Positions 1 to 11,100 of a stretch of DNA of 64,000 bases are shown here, piece after piece. The first letter of the stretch is position 1. Each line of letters opens with the position of its first letter. The DNA lies in contig JAOTON010002107.1 in NCBI GenBank assembly GCA_034440635.1, positions 62,001 to 126,000 on the forward strand, in the 5' to 3' direction. The notes below the pieces were generated by a model, which ran no database searches, was not told the DNA's origin, and worked only from the letters and a program-made list of their open reading frames with translations. The DNA is from Lepas anatifera. Its lineage: Eukaryota; Arthropoda; Thecostraca; Lepadidae. The position numbers and the translations under genes were made by a program.

Positions 1-290
1 AAGAAAGTAACTTAGAGAAAGCATAATAAATATCAATACTATTAGTAAAAACTGCCAGTAGTAGCTCCCTGTAAATATACAGGGAGCAGGAATACAGGTC
101 TATTTAGGTTAAATGCACAATAATTTAGCTCATTACCGGTTAGATTGTTAGTCTTTTTCCAAACGGGACTACCCAAAACTGGAGATTCGTGTTAGCCCCT
201 CCGAGATTCTGGCGAAAAGATAGAGGCCTAGTAAGTTTCGCCAGAGAACTCGGAAGACAGTAAGCAAATTAAGGCAGACATGCAGGCATA

Positions 291-332
291 GGCAAGCAAG
301 CAAGCAAGCAAGCAGGCAAACTAGCAAGCAAG
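291..332. repeat. (CAAG)n simple repeat
   Basis: Runs of AAGC/AGGC tetranucleotides broken by one short spacer. No coding meaning. The first 290 bases of the window hold nothing I recognise. Confidence 0.8.
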
Positions 333-347
333 CGCAGCAGGGAGTCA

Positions 348-350
348 GAT

Positions 351-400
<50 letters not shown>

Positions 401-421
401 GCACGCACGCACGCGCACGCA

Positions 422-516
<95 letters not shown>

Positions 517-605
517 ACGCACACGTACACGTACACGTACACGTACACGTACACGTACACGCACACGTACACGCACACGCACACGCACACGCACACGTAC
601 ACACG
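348..605. repeat. Compound microsatellite (ACGC)n-(AC)n-(ACGT/ACGC)n
   Basis: About 80 bases of CACG repeats, then about 60 bases of pure CA, then alternating purine-pyrimidine CACGTA/CACGCA. The whole tract is alternating and so could take Z-DNA form. All open frames through it (His/Thr, Val/Cys, Arg/Ala dipeptides) are repeat artefacts. Confidence 0.95.
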
Positions 606-690
606 CACAACGTCCATGCAACATGCACAACGCCCATGCAACATGCACAACGTCCATGCAACATGCACAACGCCCATGCAACACGCACAA
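603..690. repeat. 20-bp minisatellite, about four copies
   Basis: The unit reads roughly CAACGTCCATGCAACATGCA. Copies alternate between GTCC and GCCC at one site, so there may be a two-unit higher order. It sits between the microsatellite and the 3' end of the minus-strand LINE and may have grown from that 3' end. Confidence 0.85.
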
Positions 691-699
691 ACCTACACA

Positions 700-3600
700 T
701 ATACACTAGGAAGCATTTATTGGGACACAATTACAGTCTTCAATGTGCAGCCCCATTACCAAGGTTCACATGTCTTCCCCCACTATAAATTTCACGGCCA
801 TGGTCACGTTGGTTACTAATTATTTGTTCTATATTTGGCAAGGAAGATATCCCTTACATGTTTTTTTAGTGTGTTTTTGTTTAGGGGTACATCTTCCGTA
901 GTCCTAAATTTGGCACATAAAGTTTTATTCCAAATTTCTGGTGCAGAACATGTAATAGAAAATTTTCTGTAATTTGTGGTGGCTAAAGGTACTTCAAAAT
1001 GTTGTACTAGTCTAGTGTTATTTGCTCGGTGGAGTTGAAACATTGAAGACATCACAGTTGGCATCGTACCATTCAATACATTTGATAGAATAACTATTTT
1101 TTGTTGCGATACTAGTTCTGGAAACTTCAGAATTTTTAGCTCAAGAAATAGTTCATTCGTTGGATAGTAAAAGGGTTTCTTCGTTATAATTCTAACTGCT
1201 CGTTTTTGAAGTTTAATGATTTTATCTAGTCTGGATTCATAATTACTACCCCAGACAAGCGCGCAATAATTTAAATGGGGCAAGATTAAGGCATTGTAAA
1301 GACAAAGTAATTCACGTGTTGACATAAAGAATTTAGCTCTGCTCATTATGCCGAGATTCCTACTTATAACTGTGGATAAATTTGAAATATGAGAGTCCCA
1401 TTTTAATTTTTCGTCAATATTTATTCCTAGATAACGTATATTTTTCGCCCTTGAGATTTGTACACTGTTCAAAGTCACATCAAGATTTTCCAATGCACAC
1501 CCAGAGTAAAGTTGATAATGTGATTTAGACGCGTTTAATGATAGACGATTTGCTTTGAACCATTCTGATACTTTAGGCAGGATATTTTTTACCTTAAGCT
1601 GAAGCTTTGCTGAATTTTCTTCTGTTATGATAATAGCAGTGTCGTCCGCAAACAAGTAAAATGTACAGTCATTTGATACTTTATAAAGGTCATTTATATA
1701 TACTATAAATAACAAAGGCCCTAATATTGATCCCTGTGGAACACCAGTGTCTATTTTTCTAGGTTTTGATAGAGTTTCATTTATCCTTGTCTTTTGATAT
1801 CTGTTTGATACATAGGAGCAAATGATTTTATATAATTTTCCATGTATGCCAATTTTATTTATTTTACGTAAGAGTATACTTAAACTAACCGTATCGAACG
1901 CTTTTTTCAAATCAAGATATATTCCACACGAAACATGACCGTTTTCCAGAGATTTTGTCACATTGTCATAGAGGTGCGCCAATGGCATATAGGTACTATG
2001 CTTTTTCCTAAAGCCGAATTGCAATGGGTACAAAATATCATGTTGAGTCAGATAATCCGAAAAGTAATTATAAATCAGTCGTTCAAGAATCTTGGAAAAA
2101 ATGGGCAACAAGGAAATGGGACGGTAGTTTGTGAATTTATCGTTTTCGCCAGATTTATAAACAGGCACAATCGATGCAATTTTCAAAATATCTGGGAACA
2201 CAGCATTTTGTAAGCAAATGTTGAAAAAGTATGTCAAGTTGTTAAGGCATCTTTTGTAAGTGCAAAGGAGGAGATGAGTATTTATGCCGTCAACGCCACC
2301 ACCCACAGAATTTAGCGATTTGATAACATCCTCAATCTGTTGCTGGTTAGTTGAGAGTTCCGAAAGATGTGGGGGATGTGTATAATTTTCAATATAACTT
2401 GTTGGATCTACATCAGACACTGGGATTTCCTTTTCAAGTTTCGAACCTACGGAAGAGAAAAAATCGTTGAAACCATCTGAGATATCCTCATTTTCATAAC
2501 GTTTGTTTTTCTCGTCAGTGAAAACTTTGGGGTATGAGCTAGTTTTAGAGGTTTTTCTATTAATTACTTCATTTAGTAAATTCCATGTTTGTTTTCCATC
2601 ACCCTTATGCAACTCAAACATGTGTTTATAATAATCTCGCTTAGTATCTTTAATTATTTTAGTCAGTATGTTTCGATATTGCTTATATTTTTCCTCATGG
2701 TTTGGTTCACCAACATTCCTATTATTTGAATTATCTTTGTCTTTAGATAGAATATATTTCCGATAGAGTTTATTCTTCTGATTAATGCAAGCCAAAATAC
2801 CTGGTGAGATCCATGGCTTTATTGGGGTTTTTCTTCTACTAGGCACAAAGGACTTAGAAAACTCTTCAACTCCCATTTTATAGGCATTTATGATTACTTT
2901 ACAAGCTTCATTTGGATCGGTTATGTTCTGAAAGTTTTGCAATTTGGTTACCAGGAAGTCATTTAATTCAGTTTCCTTTCTCTTATCAAAAATTTTTACT
3001 GGTTTCCTTCTGTTAAATTCTATTGATTTTACTTCGATACACATATAGATAGGAAGGTGATCAGATAGGTCATCAATTATTATACCCGATGAACGCACTT
3101 GATTTAAATCATTTATGAATATATTATCGATAAGGGAGCCCCCATGTGTTGATATTCTGGTTGGTTTTGAAATTAAGGGTAATAAATTGTATGATTGCAT
3201 CAAATTCATAAACATCAGAACTTTTCTGTCTTCTTGCATTTTTAAGAGATCTAAGTTAAAGTCTCCTGCCAATATACATTTCATTTGACAATTATCTAAT
3301 AGTCCTAGAATACTCTCAATTTTTTCCATGAATATGTTGTAGTCTTGACTTGGAGGTCTGTAAATTTCACCAATCACAAGTTTTTTGTCATGTTTTCCTT
3401 TTAAATTAGTCAGCTCAACGAATGTCGATTCAGTTTGGGAAAGTTCAAGATCCACCCTTCTCTTGCTGTCATACTGTTTATGTACATAGATAGCTGTTCC
3501 TCCCCCCTGGACGTTAATTCTACTGGTGGCGTAAAGGTTATATTCGTCAATTTCAAAATATTTCTCAATATCCTTTCTAAGCCATGTTTCCGCAATGCAA

Positions 3601-3839
3601 ATAACTGACCATTTAACATCAGACTTGCTAAGTATGTTACGGAAGTCATCAAATTTGTTTTTAATTGATTGGGCGTTAATATGGATGACAGAAAATGTTT
3701 CTTTAACATCAGTGTTAATCGGAAGCATATGGTATTGACAGTCTGATGTTATTTTGTCAAAGCGATGGTCAAATTCAGTTGTGGGATGTGAAATCAAATG
3801 ACTAAAGAGACCTTTTACCATGATATCGTTATTTTTCAA
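700..3839 (-). mobile_element. CR1/Jockey-like non-LTR retrotransposon (LINE)
   Basis: A minus-strand LINE holding one intact long frame for an endonuclease and reverse transcriptase. The 3' non-coding part is short, about 100 bases after the stop at 816, and runs into the 20-bp minisatellite and the GT-rich microsatellite. There is no poly(A) tail, and CR1-like elements often end in short repeats. The 5' limit is not clear. I saw neither an ORF1 nor target-site duplications, so the copy may be 5' truncated or the element may have one ORF. Assignment to CR1/Jockey-like rests on the endonuclease-RT order, the FADD box and the lack of an RNase H domain; the exact clade was not tested. Confidence 0.85.
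816..3821 (-). CDS. LINE endonuclease/reverse transcriptase, intact
   Basis: About 1,000 residues with no internal stop. The N-terminal apurinic-like endonuclease shows HINAQSIKNK, CIAETWL, an RPPSQ box near residue 160, GDFNLD near 190 and SDHLPI near 260. The reverse transcriptase covers about residues 520-790, with YRPISLL, the first catalytic aspartate in LDLKKAFDTV, GVPQGSILGPLLF and the catalytic FADD box near residue 730. A C-terminal thumb/connection region follows, with no RNase H. The enzyme would nick the target and prime reverse transcription there. I chose the ATG at 3821 because the frame farther upstream (to 3839) starts only with TTG. An unbroken frame of this length points to recent activity or recent insertion. 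Confidence 0.9.
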   Translation of the reverse strand: MVKGLFSHLISHPTTEFDHRFDKITSDCQYHMLPINTDVKETFSVIHINAQSIKNKFDDFRNILSKSDVKWSVICIAETWLRKDIEKYFEIDEYNLYATSRINVQGGGTAIYVHKQYDSKRRVDLELSQTESTFVELTNLKGKHDKKLVIGEIYRPPSQDYNIFMEKIESILGLLDNCQMKCILAGDFNLDLLKMQEDRKVLMFMNLMQSYNLLPLISKPTRISTHGGSLIDNIFINDLNQVRSSGIIIDDLSDHLPIYMCIEVKSIEFNRRKPVKIFDKRKETELNDFLVTKLQNFQNITDPNEACKVIINAYKMGVEEFSKSFVPSRRKTPIKPWISPGILACINQKNKLYRKYILSKDKDNSNNRNVGEPNHEEKYKQYRNILTKIIKDTKRDYYKHMFELHKGDGKQTWNLLNEVINRKTSKTSSYPKVFTDEKNKRYENEDISDGFNDFFSSVGSKLEKEIPVSDVDPTSYIENYTHPPHLSELSTNQQQIEDVIKSLNSVGGGVDGINTHLLLCTYKRCLNNLTYFFNICLQNAVFPDILKIASIVPVYKSGENDKFTNYRPISLLPIFSKILERLIYNYFSDYLTQHDILYPLQFGFRKKHSTYMPLAHLYDNVTKSLENGHVSCGIYLDLKKAFDTVSLSILLRKINKIGIHGKLYKIICSYVSNRYQKTRINETLSKPRKIDTGVPQGSILGPLLFIVYINDLYKVSNDCTFYLFADDTAIIITEENSAKLQLKVKNILPKVSEWFKANRLSLNASKSHYQLYSGCALENLDVTLNSVQISRAKNIRYLGINIDEKLKWDSHISNLSTVISRNLGIMSRAKFFMSTRELLCLYNALILPHLNYCALVWGSNYESRLDKIIKLQKRAVRIITKKPFYYPTNELFLELKILKFPELVSQQKIVILSNVLNGTMPTVMSSMFQLHRANNTRLVQHFEVPLATTNYRKFSITCSAPEIWNKTLCAKFRTTEDVPLNKNTLKKHVRDIFLAKYRTNN

Positions 3840-4964
3840 GAATGTATAATAAGATCATTTCCAGTCTTAGTTCAAAACTATTCATATAAGCAATTTTATT
3901 TATAATATAGCAACCAAATTTCAAGTTGTTAAAGTTTTTCCTTTTTCTGACTTCAAAAATGACCAATGCGTGACAAGAAACACATTCCACAAGGGAAGAA
4001 AGATGCGGGGCGGTGCTGCACATGAAAAAGACAACCAAGGTCTGAAGACCAAATAATAATCCTAAGAGGTCCATACTCATCCCTAATGCCTGCCAAAGAC
4101 AAAACACGGAATAAAAAAGAGAGACACATGAAACACATAAGCTATGTACAAAAGTAGATTTGAATGTTTCATCACCAGGGAATCCAGGATCCAAGGGTTC
4201 ACAAGACCATCCACCAAAAGCTAGAGTATAACCTACTTGATATAATGTGGATCAAAACGGATTAATTTGTAAATTTTAGAGACCATATATTCATAGTTGT
4301 CTCAGCCATAGAAGTATGGTACCGCAGTTGAGTTTTCAGCGCCAGCGCCATCTAACTTATATAGGTGGCGCCCGTGTATCTCCATATGAGATATCCAGCA
4401 CCACACACAAAGTCATGATTGCAGGCTTTGAGTTCAGCACTTAGACACCTAAACACTTCAACATACTGCTTTAAATGAAAGTTTAGAACAATAAATTAGG
4501 CTTAATTACTAGGATGGTTCAGTTACTAGGATGAAAGACTTGGAACATCATCAATTGCACCACAATTTGCTGATGGCTATCATTATTTAGTATGTTGCGA
4601 TGTTGTCAATTGACATGATCATTATCATCATTATTTTTTCCTAGGATGCATACAAAAAAACAACAGCAAACAACAACAACAAAAAACAACAGGCAACATT
4701 TGAAACCAACATTTGAAATAGGGACATAGGAAGATAAGAGGAAAGGCTAAGACCGGTGGCGCGAGACCCCAGGAAAGGCCGAGACCGGTGGCGCGAGACC
4801 TCAACATATTTATGTGATCAGAAACATATTTATGTGATCAGATATATATGTGATCATATATATATATATATAACTTTCTGCATTTATTTGGGATGCTCAC
4901 ACGGTAAACAAAACAAAAAGTTTTCCCTGTTGCGTACTTGGACACTTCTAAAACAAAGGAAAGC
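3840..4964. other. Non-coding stretch between LINE and SLC6 3' end
   Basis: A minus-strand frame at 3829-4194 has no recognisable domain and may be LINE 5' sequence. At 4751 and 4783 a 32-bp unit with GACCGGTGGCGCGAGACC is repeated. An AT dinucleotide tract with repeated ATATTTATGTGATCA lies at 4806-4872. No gene recognised apart from the transporter's poly(A) signal. Confidence 0.5.
4883..4888 (-). promoter_or_regulatory. Candidate poly(A) signal AATAAA for the SLC6 gene
   Basis: AATAAA on the minus strand, about 77 bases past the transporter stop at 4965. Its position supports reading the last exon through to that stop. Confidence 0.5.
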
Positions 4965-5198
4965 TCAGAAGGCGAATAACGACTGCCCTTGATGTGGCAC
5001 AAGCTCCCAGGTCCCCGTGCTCACCATGTGGCTGCTGAGACTGCGGTAGACAGCGGCGGCCATGATGGGCACCATGGCCATGGGCAGAAGAGACACCGCC
5101 CAGCCGACGGCGTTGACGGAGCTGGAGTAGACCACCTTGTGGACGCCGCTGCCGTAGTAGGCAGGAGTGTACTGGATAGCCGAGAACACCAGAATACC
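4965..5198 (-). CDS. SLC6 exon 11: last helices and C-terminus
   Basis: Acceptor GCCGGCAG|GGTATT. Encodes [18 protein letters not shown], then [20 protein letters not shown], helix 12 and a short tail to the stop at 4965. A good donor (ACATG|GTGAGC at 5025) lies inside, so a spliced longer tail is possible. The AATAAA soon after the stop favours this as the terminal exon. Confidence 0.75.
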   Translation of the reverse strand, partial: GILVFSAIQYTPAYYGSGVHKVVYSSSVNAVGWAVSLLPMAMVPIMAAAVYRSLSSHMVSTGTWELVPHQGQSLFAF

Positions 5199-8100
5199 CT
5201 GCCGGCGAGGTTCAGAATACCAGAGTCACCGGCACAGTCACCGGCAGAGTCACTGGCAGAGTCACCGGCACAGTCACCGGCAGAGTCACCGGCAGAGTCA
5301 CCGGCGCACTGAAACTCACCGCGCGGAACAAAGTTAGTCGGAATATACAGCGTCGTGCCCAAGTTTTCTCCGACAAGGATTGCGTAATGGGTGCCCTCTG
5401 TTCATTTGGCCAGGGCAATTGAATGCACATTTGTTTCGTTCTAACTTTATCTTTGGTGTTCTGTTTGGAACGTACGGTAAGCACTTTCAATACAGTAGGC
5501 ATATCAAAAGCACGTACGCATTATTCATTACAGCGGAGGTTTATCTAAGTGGGAGCCTTGGAGCGCCGCAAGGAGTAGACGACAAAAGAGACAGCTACGG
5601 TCACGACGGGCGAGCGGCGTTGGAAATTCCAGACCCCATCCCACACCATCATCATCAGCTATTGCTTCAGCTTTCCACCACGTCCCGCAGTCATCGTCCA
5701 CTTACACAGATGATGACGGGCGTCACCAGCTTCCAGGTGTAGTACCAGTAGTACCAGAGCGGTCGCGGGATGTGGATGCCCATCTCGCCCTGCATGTTCT
5801 TCAGCAGCCGGTCGGCGCCGTACACCCAGCCCACCACCATCAGCTCCAGCACCGTCAGTACGAGGATCGACCAGGAGCTGGCGTACCAGTCCAGCAGCGT
5901 GAACAGGTGGATGCCCCCGCCCGTGCACATACTGGAGAGGAGGCGGGGGCGCGCACGTCAGACTTGGAAATGGTCTGGAACTGCTGTCTGGCTTTTCTTT
6001 TTGGTTAATGTTCAGCATCTTTGATATAGGATTGTTTCCAAGATTTTCAGCTATCATTTGGGCTTATGGGCTTATGCACTCTATCGGGTCTAGAAAGCAA
6101 ATGCAGGTGTTAGACAGCCAGGTAAATAAACTGGTTAATTTTATACACTTCCGTCTTAAAACCTTGCTTAACGGAGGGATCTAGTTCTCCAAACCTAGAT
6201 ATCACTGGTTACAGGTTACCGAGCAGTTCCTCTGTTACCTTAGGCTCAGGAAGAATCCCATCACTGATGCGGTGGTGACCACCAGGGCCTTACGATTGCG
6301 GATATGCGGCCACTGGTCATAGATGGCCGTGAGAAGTGTTTCCACCATCGCAAACTGGAACCAGACGATAACATGAGCTTAACGCCTTCCATCATGCATA
6401 GTGGTGGCAAGGCACGCCTTCATATTATATGGCATTATCGATGATAGCTTAGTCATCGATAACTTCGTCTTCTTAATGTTCTGATCTCGGCCCTAGTGCA
6501 GTGCCCTGAGCAGCTCCAACACCCAGCCCGACCCCCAGCCGGTGTTTTTGTCCCACTGAGAGTTGGACATGGATCGGCTCCTGGGCTCGGCCTTGAGGTC
6601 AGCCTGCTCTTGAAGAGTTGAAGATATCGACCGGCGTTGCCAGATCGCCGAGTTACGAGTGGTATTGTACCTGTTTGTATTGATTACTGTATCGATCCTG
6701 GACATACAACATGCAGAGCTCCTGCGTATTCTTTTGTTTTATAATCGGAAATCGTGGCAAATTTCATGGAGACGTTCTGACCCTGGAACTCCGTCTTAAC
6801 CTTCGCCCGGGTGGGGGGTCTTTTAGACCCCCCACTTCGGGTTTTTCCGAAGCGACCAAAAAAACGGCGCCGCCAAACTTGGTCTAGCTCTTCCTTCATC
6901 ATTTTTACATATTTCCTGAAAATTTTAGCTCAAGGTCATATCAGGTCAGGTCACCAGGCCAGGTGAAGTGACCTCACCTCAAAATATTCTTAGGAATGCA
7001 TCACTAAAAGAAGGGTTAATCGATCAAGTTCAAACTCATACCACATATTGGGCCCACCAGGAGCTACAACATTTGTTCTGGGATTTTTGATATTGGTGAC
7101 CTAAGGTCATGTGCAGAGCATGACCTCCCCATTGTCAATACATGGGGAAAATCACGAAATGAGCTTTTCTCAGTAAGTATGGATGGAATCAACTTCAAAC
7201 ATCAGCTACGACCTGCTCTTAGCCCATTTCTGAAGTAAATAAACATTTTTTTGGTGTTTTACTCTATAAATTTTAAATAAAATAAGATAGAACTTTTATT
7301 TTGTCACCAAAGTGTTTGTATAGTCACTGCAAATCAAATGATATGCATCATGACTATACCAGGTTAAGTTGGGTCAAATCATTGACCTGGGTCAGGTCAA
7401 CTTATTAAATTTGACCTGGCATAGCAATATTATATATCATTCGATTCGTATTGACGAGAGGATTGTAATGTTGCATCAACTATGGCTGTATCTTGTTTGG
7501 TTTTGGAAGTTATTAGCGAAAAAGGAATCGACCTTTTGCATGGGTGGCTATGGACATTCCCAAGAATATGCCCAATATTCCGTGACCTGTAGCTCCCTAG
7601 GCTTTGACCTGACACGAAAATGAATGCCACTGAAATGAAAGAGCATCTCAAGGGCTTTCGAATGGTGTTAGAAAATGTTTCTAGCTATCATAGTTTCTGA
7701 GATATATGAGGTTTTCTTAGTACACCTCATATTAGCGATTTTGACCAATTTTGACCTCTGGTGACCTTGATATTGACCTGACAAGAAAAATGACTTAAGT
7801 ATTTTCGATATCATTTTTGAAGAGCTTTCGATTCCCGTTTTGCGTTTTTTCTAGCTCTCTTAGTTTTTGAGATCGTGGGGGTCTTTTTAGCCCCCCCACC
7901 AGGGCAAAGGTGGCTCGTACCCGCCACCGGGGCAAGGGTTAACCCGCGCCCCACCGGGGGTCCGGCGCCACCTTCGCCCCACCGGGGGCCATCGATATCC
8001 CCCCTCTAACTCCGAAAATATGGGCGTTAGCGCAAATCTGCGAAGTGCAATAGAAAGCTCGCGTGAATTCAGTAAGAAATTACTTCACATGTTTTAGTGC

Positions 8101-11100
8101 TCAGGTCAATGGTTTGACCTCCAGAGGTCAAATTAGGTCAAGATCGGCTATTTTTACTCAAATATGCAATGATTAAGCAAACTGGTCATAACTCTTATGT
8201 CATTAGAGCTATTGAGGCCTGGTAAAGTTCATTTGATAGGAAATTGCCAGTACTTTTCCCGCTATGTGGAACGTAAGGACCTCCCGCCAGTGGTTTGACC
8301 TCCAGAGGTCACCTCGTGACCTAATATGACCTGAGGTCACGAAAGGTCACAAAGTGACCTTGCCGTATATTAAATAAAAGCCAGTGACAAGACAAACACG
8401 ATGGTGTTTGTTTCACCGCGCTAGCTTAATTAGGTCAAAAGTTATTGTCAAAATACTGTTTTTGACCTCTGGTGACCTTGGATGACCTTGGAAAAGTCAA
8501 AGCGTAAATATGACCCCCTGGGATCCGTGAAAGGGTGTCCAAAAACGCTGTTCTGAGCAGTCTGAGTATTTGCAATCATTTTTGTGGCTTTTATATCATG
8601 AAACAGGTTTTCCCCATGCTTTTCCAATGGGAGAGGTCGCCTCGTGACCTGACCTCAGGGCACGAAATCGAAAAAATCCCGGATATACACCTTGTAGACC
8701 CTGGAGGGGTCATGAAGTGTAGGAAGTTTCAAATTGATCGACTTTGAAATGTAGCTCTTACAGAGCTCTAAAGTTGAAGTGAGGTGACCTTGGTTGACCT
8801 CGTCTGGTGACCTGACCTTGGGTGAACCGGGGTAAAACATTTCAGGGATGATGGGAAAATGATGCAGTGAGAGGTAGAGCCCTCAACCGCGGTTCTGCGC
8901 CTCGTCGTTTTTCTGCTATCCCGGAAAACCTTAGGGGGCCATCGATGGCCCCCGGTGGGACGAGGGTTAAGATATAATTTGATATCTAGTGTTGCAAAAT
9001 TTGGAAATTTTATTTGATGTTAAGATGATGTCGTTATAGGTATGTACATAACGGGCAAGTTGCCAAATCGCTATATAGCCTTGATATGCAACAGATGTTC
9101 AACGGTGATATTTGAATGATATGTATGCTATTAATGAATGAATGAATGAGTGAATTGATATTATTGACATTATTGAATGAGAATGAATTATATTATATAA
9201 CTTAACATGGTATATTTCTCTGGTACTGCGCTATTCTGCCAGCTCTCGTTCGAAGGTTTGCGCACATTACCTGCAAGTCCAACCCCTATCATTACCTGCG
9301 AGTACAACGCAATTACCTGCGAGTCCAGGCCCAGGGTGATGACCATGGTGAAGAAGAGGACGGCCCAGAGCGGCGATATGGGCAGGTGCACCACCGCCTC
9401 CGGGTAGGCGATGAAGGTCAGTCCGGCGCCGGAGGCCACCACCTCTTTTACTTCTTTACCTGCCACCGTGGTAAGGATAGGTGCACGTTTTTAGATGTGA
9501 CGCACAGATTATGTTTTCAGCACATTAGTTAAAGTTTGATTCGCATGTTGCCTGTTGCAGAGCTGAAATACGGATCACACCAGTGTTTATGGAGCAAAAT
9601 CGAACAAAAGATTTTGACCACTCCAGTCGTGATAAAAATACCCTTGCCACGGTACAACGTTACCTGGGGTCCAAGTCACAAATCACGAGATCGGTTCCTG
9701 CCGTTACAGGCAAAGTGACCACCACTTTGAAGGGAGCTTGTGAAACATGTTTTTCCTTTAATGATGCATCGTAGATTAATTTGTATATTGAAACTATTGA
9801 TAGTATTTTCAATTGGCTCACAATTACGATATAAATCATACTGCAAATATATGCAGACTGGATCTCTTGCAAGAAAAGTTAGCATGATATTATGGCAAGC
9901 AATTCAAGTCAGCAGCTAATCTCTTACCCAGCCGTTTGGCCATGAAGCCCAGAACGGAGAAGACCACGAAGCCGGCAAAGACAGAGGTGGAGCAGTTGAT
10001 GACACCGAGCACCAGCGCGTCTCTGTCGGGTCGACCACAACATTCGCATGTCAGTGTATCTGAGATATACCTGATACGTTGAAACAGCGATTAGTGTGTG
10101 ATCCAGGGACCGTGGTCTCACTGTTCTGCCGATCAGGAGGTTTCGCGAACACTGAATATGAGTCGATAAAACGACGATAAAATTGTTTTTGGTACACCAT
10201 ACATGCTAAGACAATGACAGATGCGCATTCATAGCCTAATAATTTTATAAACATATGCCACCATCTTGCATTATCTTCCTTTAACTTTCGCTGGCTGTCA
10301 GTTAAAGAAACTCGGATTCGTGCAGTCTCCTACCTGTGAGTACGTAAAATAAAAATGCAGCACCTTCATGAAATCCTAAATCAGAAGCTGCCACCAGTGG
10401 TCACAGTCCACAGCTTCAGCAGGTCAGTCACAGAAGCGCTCTCATGCCCGAGAAAACTACGTCCGCCATTGCTCACTTCATACAGTTGTGCTCAAAGCGG
10501 TTGTAGCTGGCCAGTGTGATGATGCCACCGAAGCTGACGCCGAAGGAGAAGAATATCTGGGTGGCGGCGTCTGACCACACCCGAGAGTCGGTGAGGCTCG
10601 ATATGTTGGGCGTGATGTAGTAGGCTATACCCTCGGAGGCGCCGTCCAAAGTTATACCTGTAACGAGAGTCGGCGAGACTCGATATGTTGGGCGTGATGT
10701 AGTAGGCTATTCCCTCGGAGGCGCCGTCCAAAGTTATACCTGTAACGAGAGTCGGCGAGACTCGATATGTTGGGCGTGATGTAGTAGGCTGTGCCCTCGG
10801 AGGCGCCGTCCAAAGTTATACCTGTAACGAGAATCGGCGAGACTCGATATGTTGGGCGTGATGTAGTAGGCTATACCCTCGGAGGCGCCGTCCAAAGTTA
10901 TACCTGTAACGAGAATCGGCGAGACTCGATATGTTGGGCGTGATGTAGTAGGCTATACCCTCGGAGGCGCCGTCCAAAGTTATACCTGTAACGAGAATCG
11001 GCGAGACTCGATATGTTGGGCATGATGTAGTAGGCTATACCCTCGGAGGCGCCGTCCAAAGTTATACCTGTAATGAGAATCGGCGGGGCTCGATATGTTA

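Noticed and set aside
345..730. Frames of alternating Cys-Val, Thr-His or Arg-Ala
   Set aside because: Translations of the dinucleotide and tetranucleotide microsatellite.
3822..3839. Start of the LINE frame at 3839
   Set aside because: That codon is TTG; the first ATG in frame is at 3821.
10492..10731. A 79-codon frame across two 82-bp units
   Set aside because: It reads exon 6 out of frame after the first unit; the spliced frame from 10657 matches SLC6.
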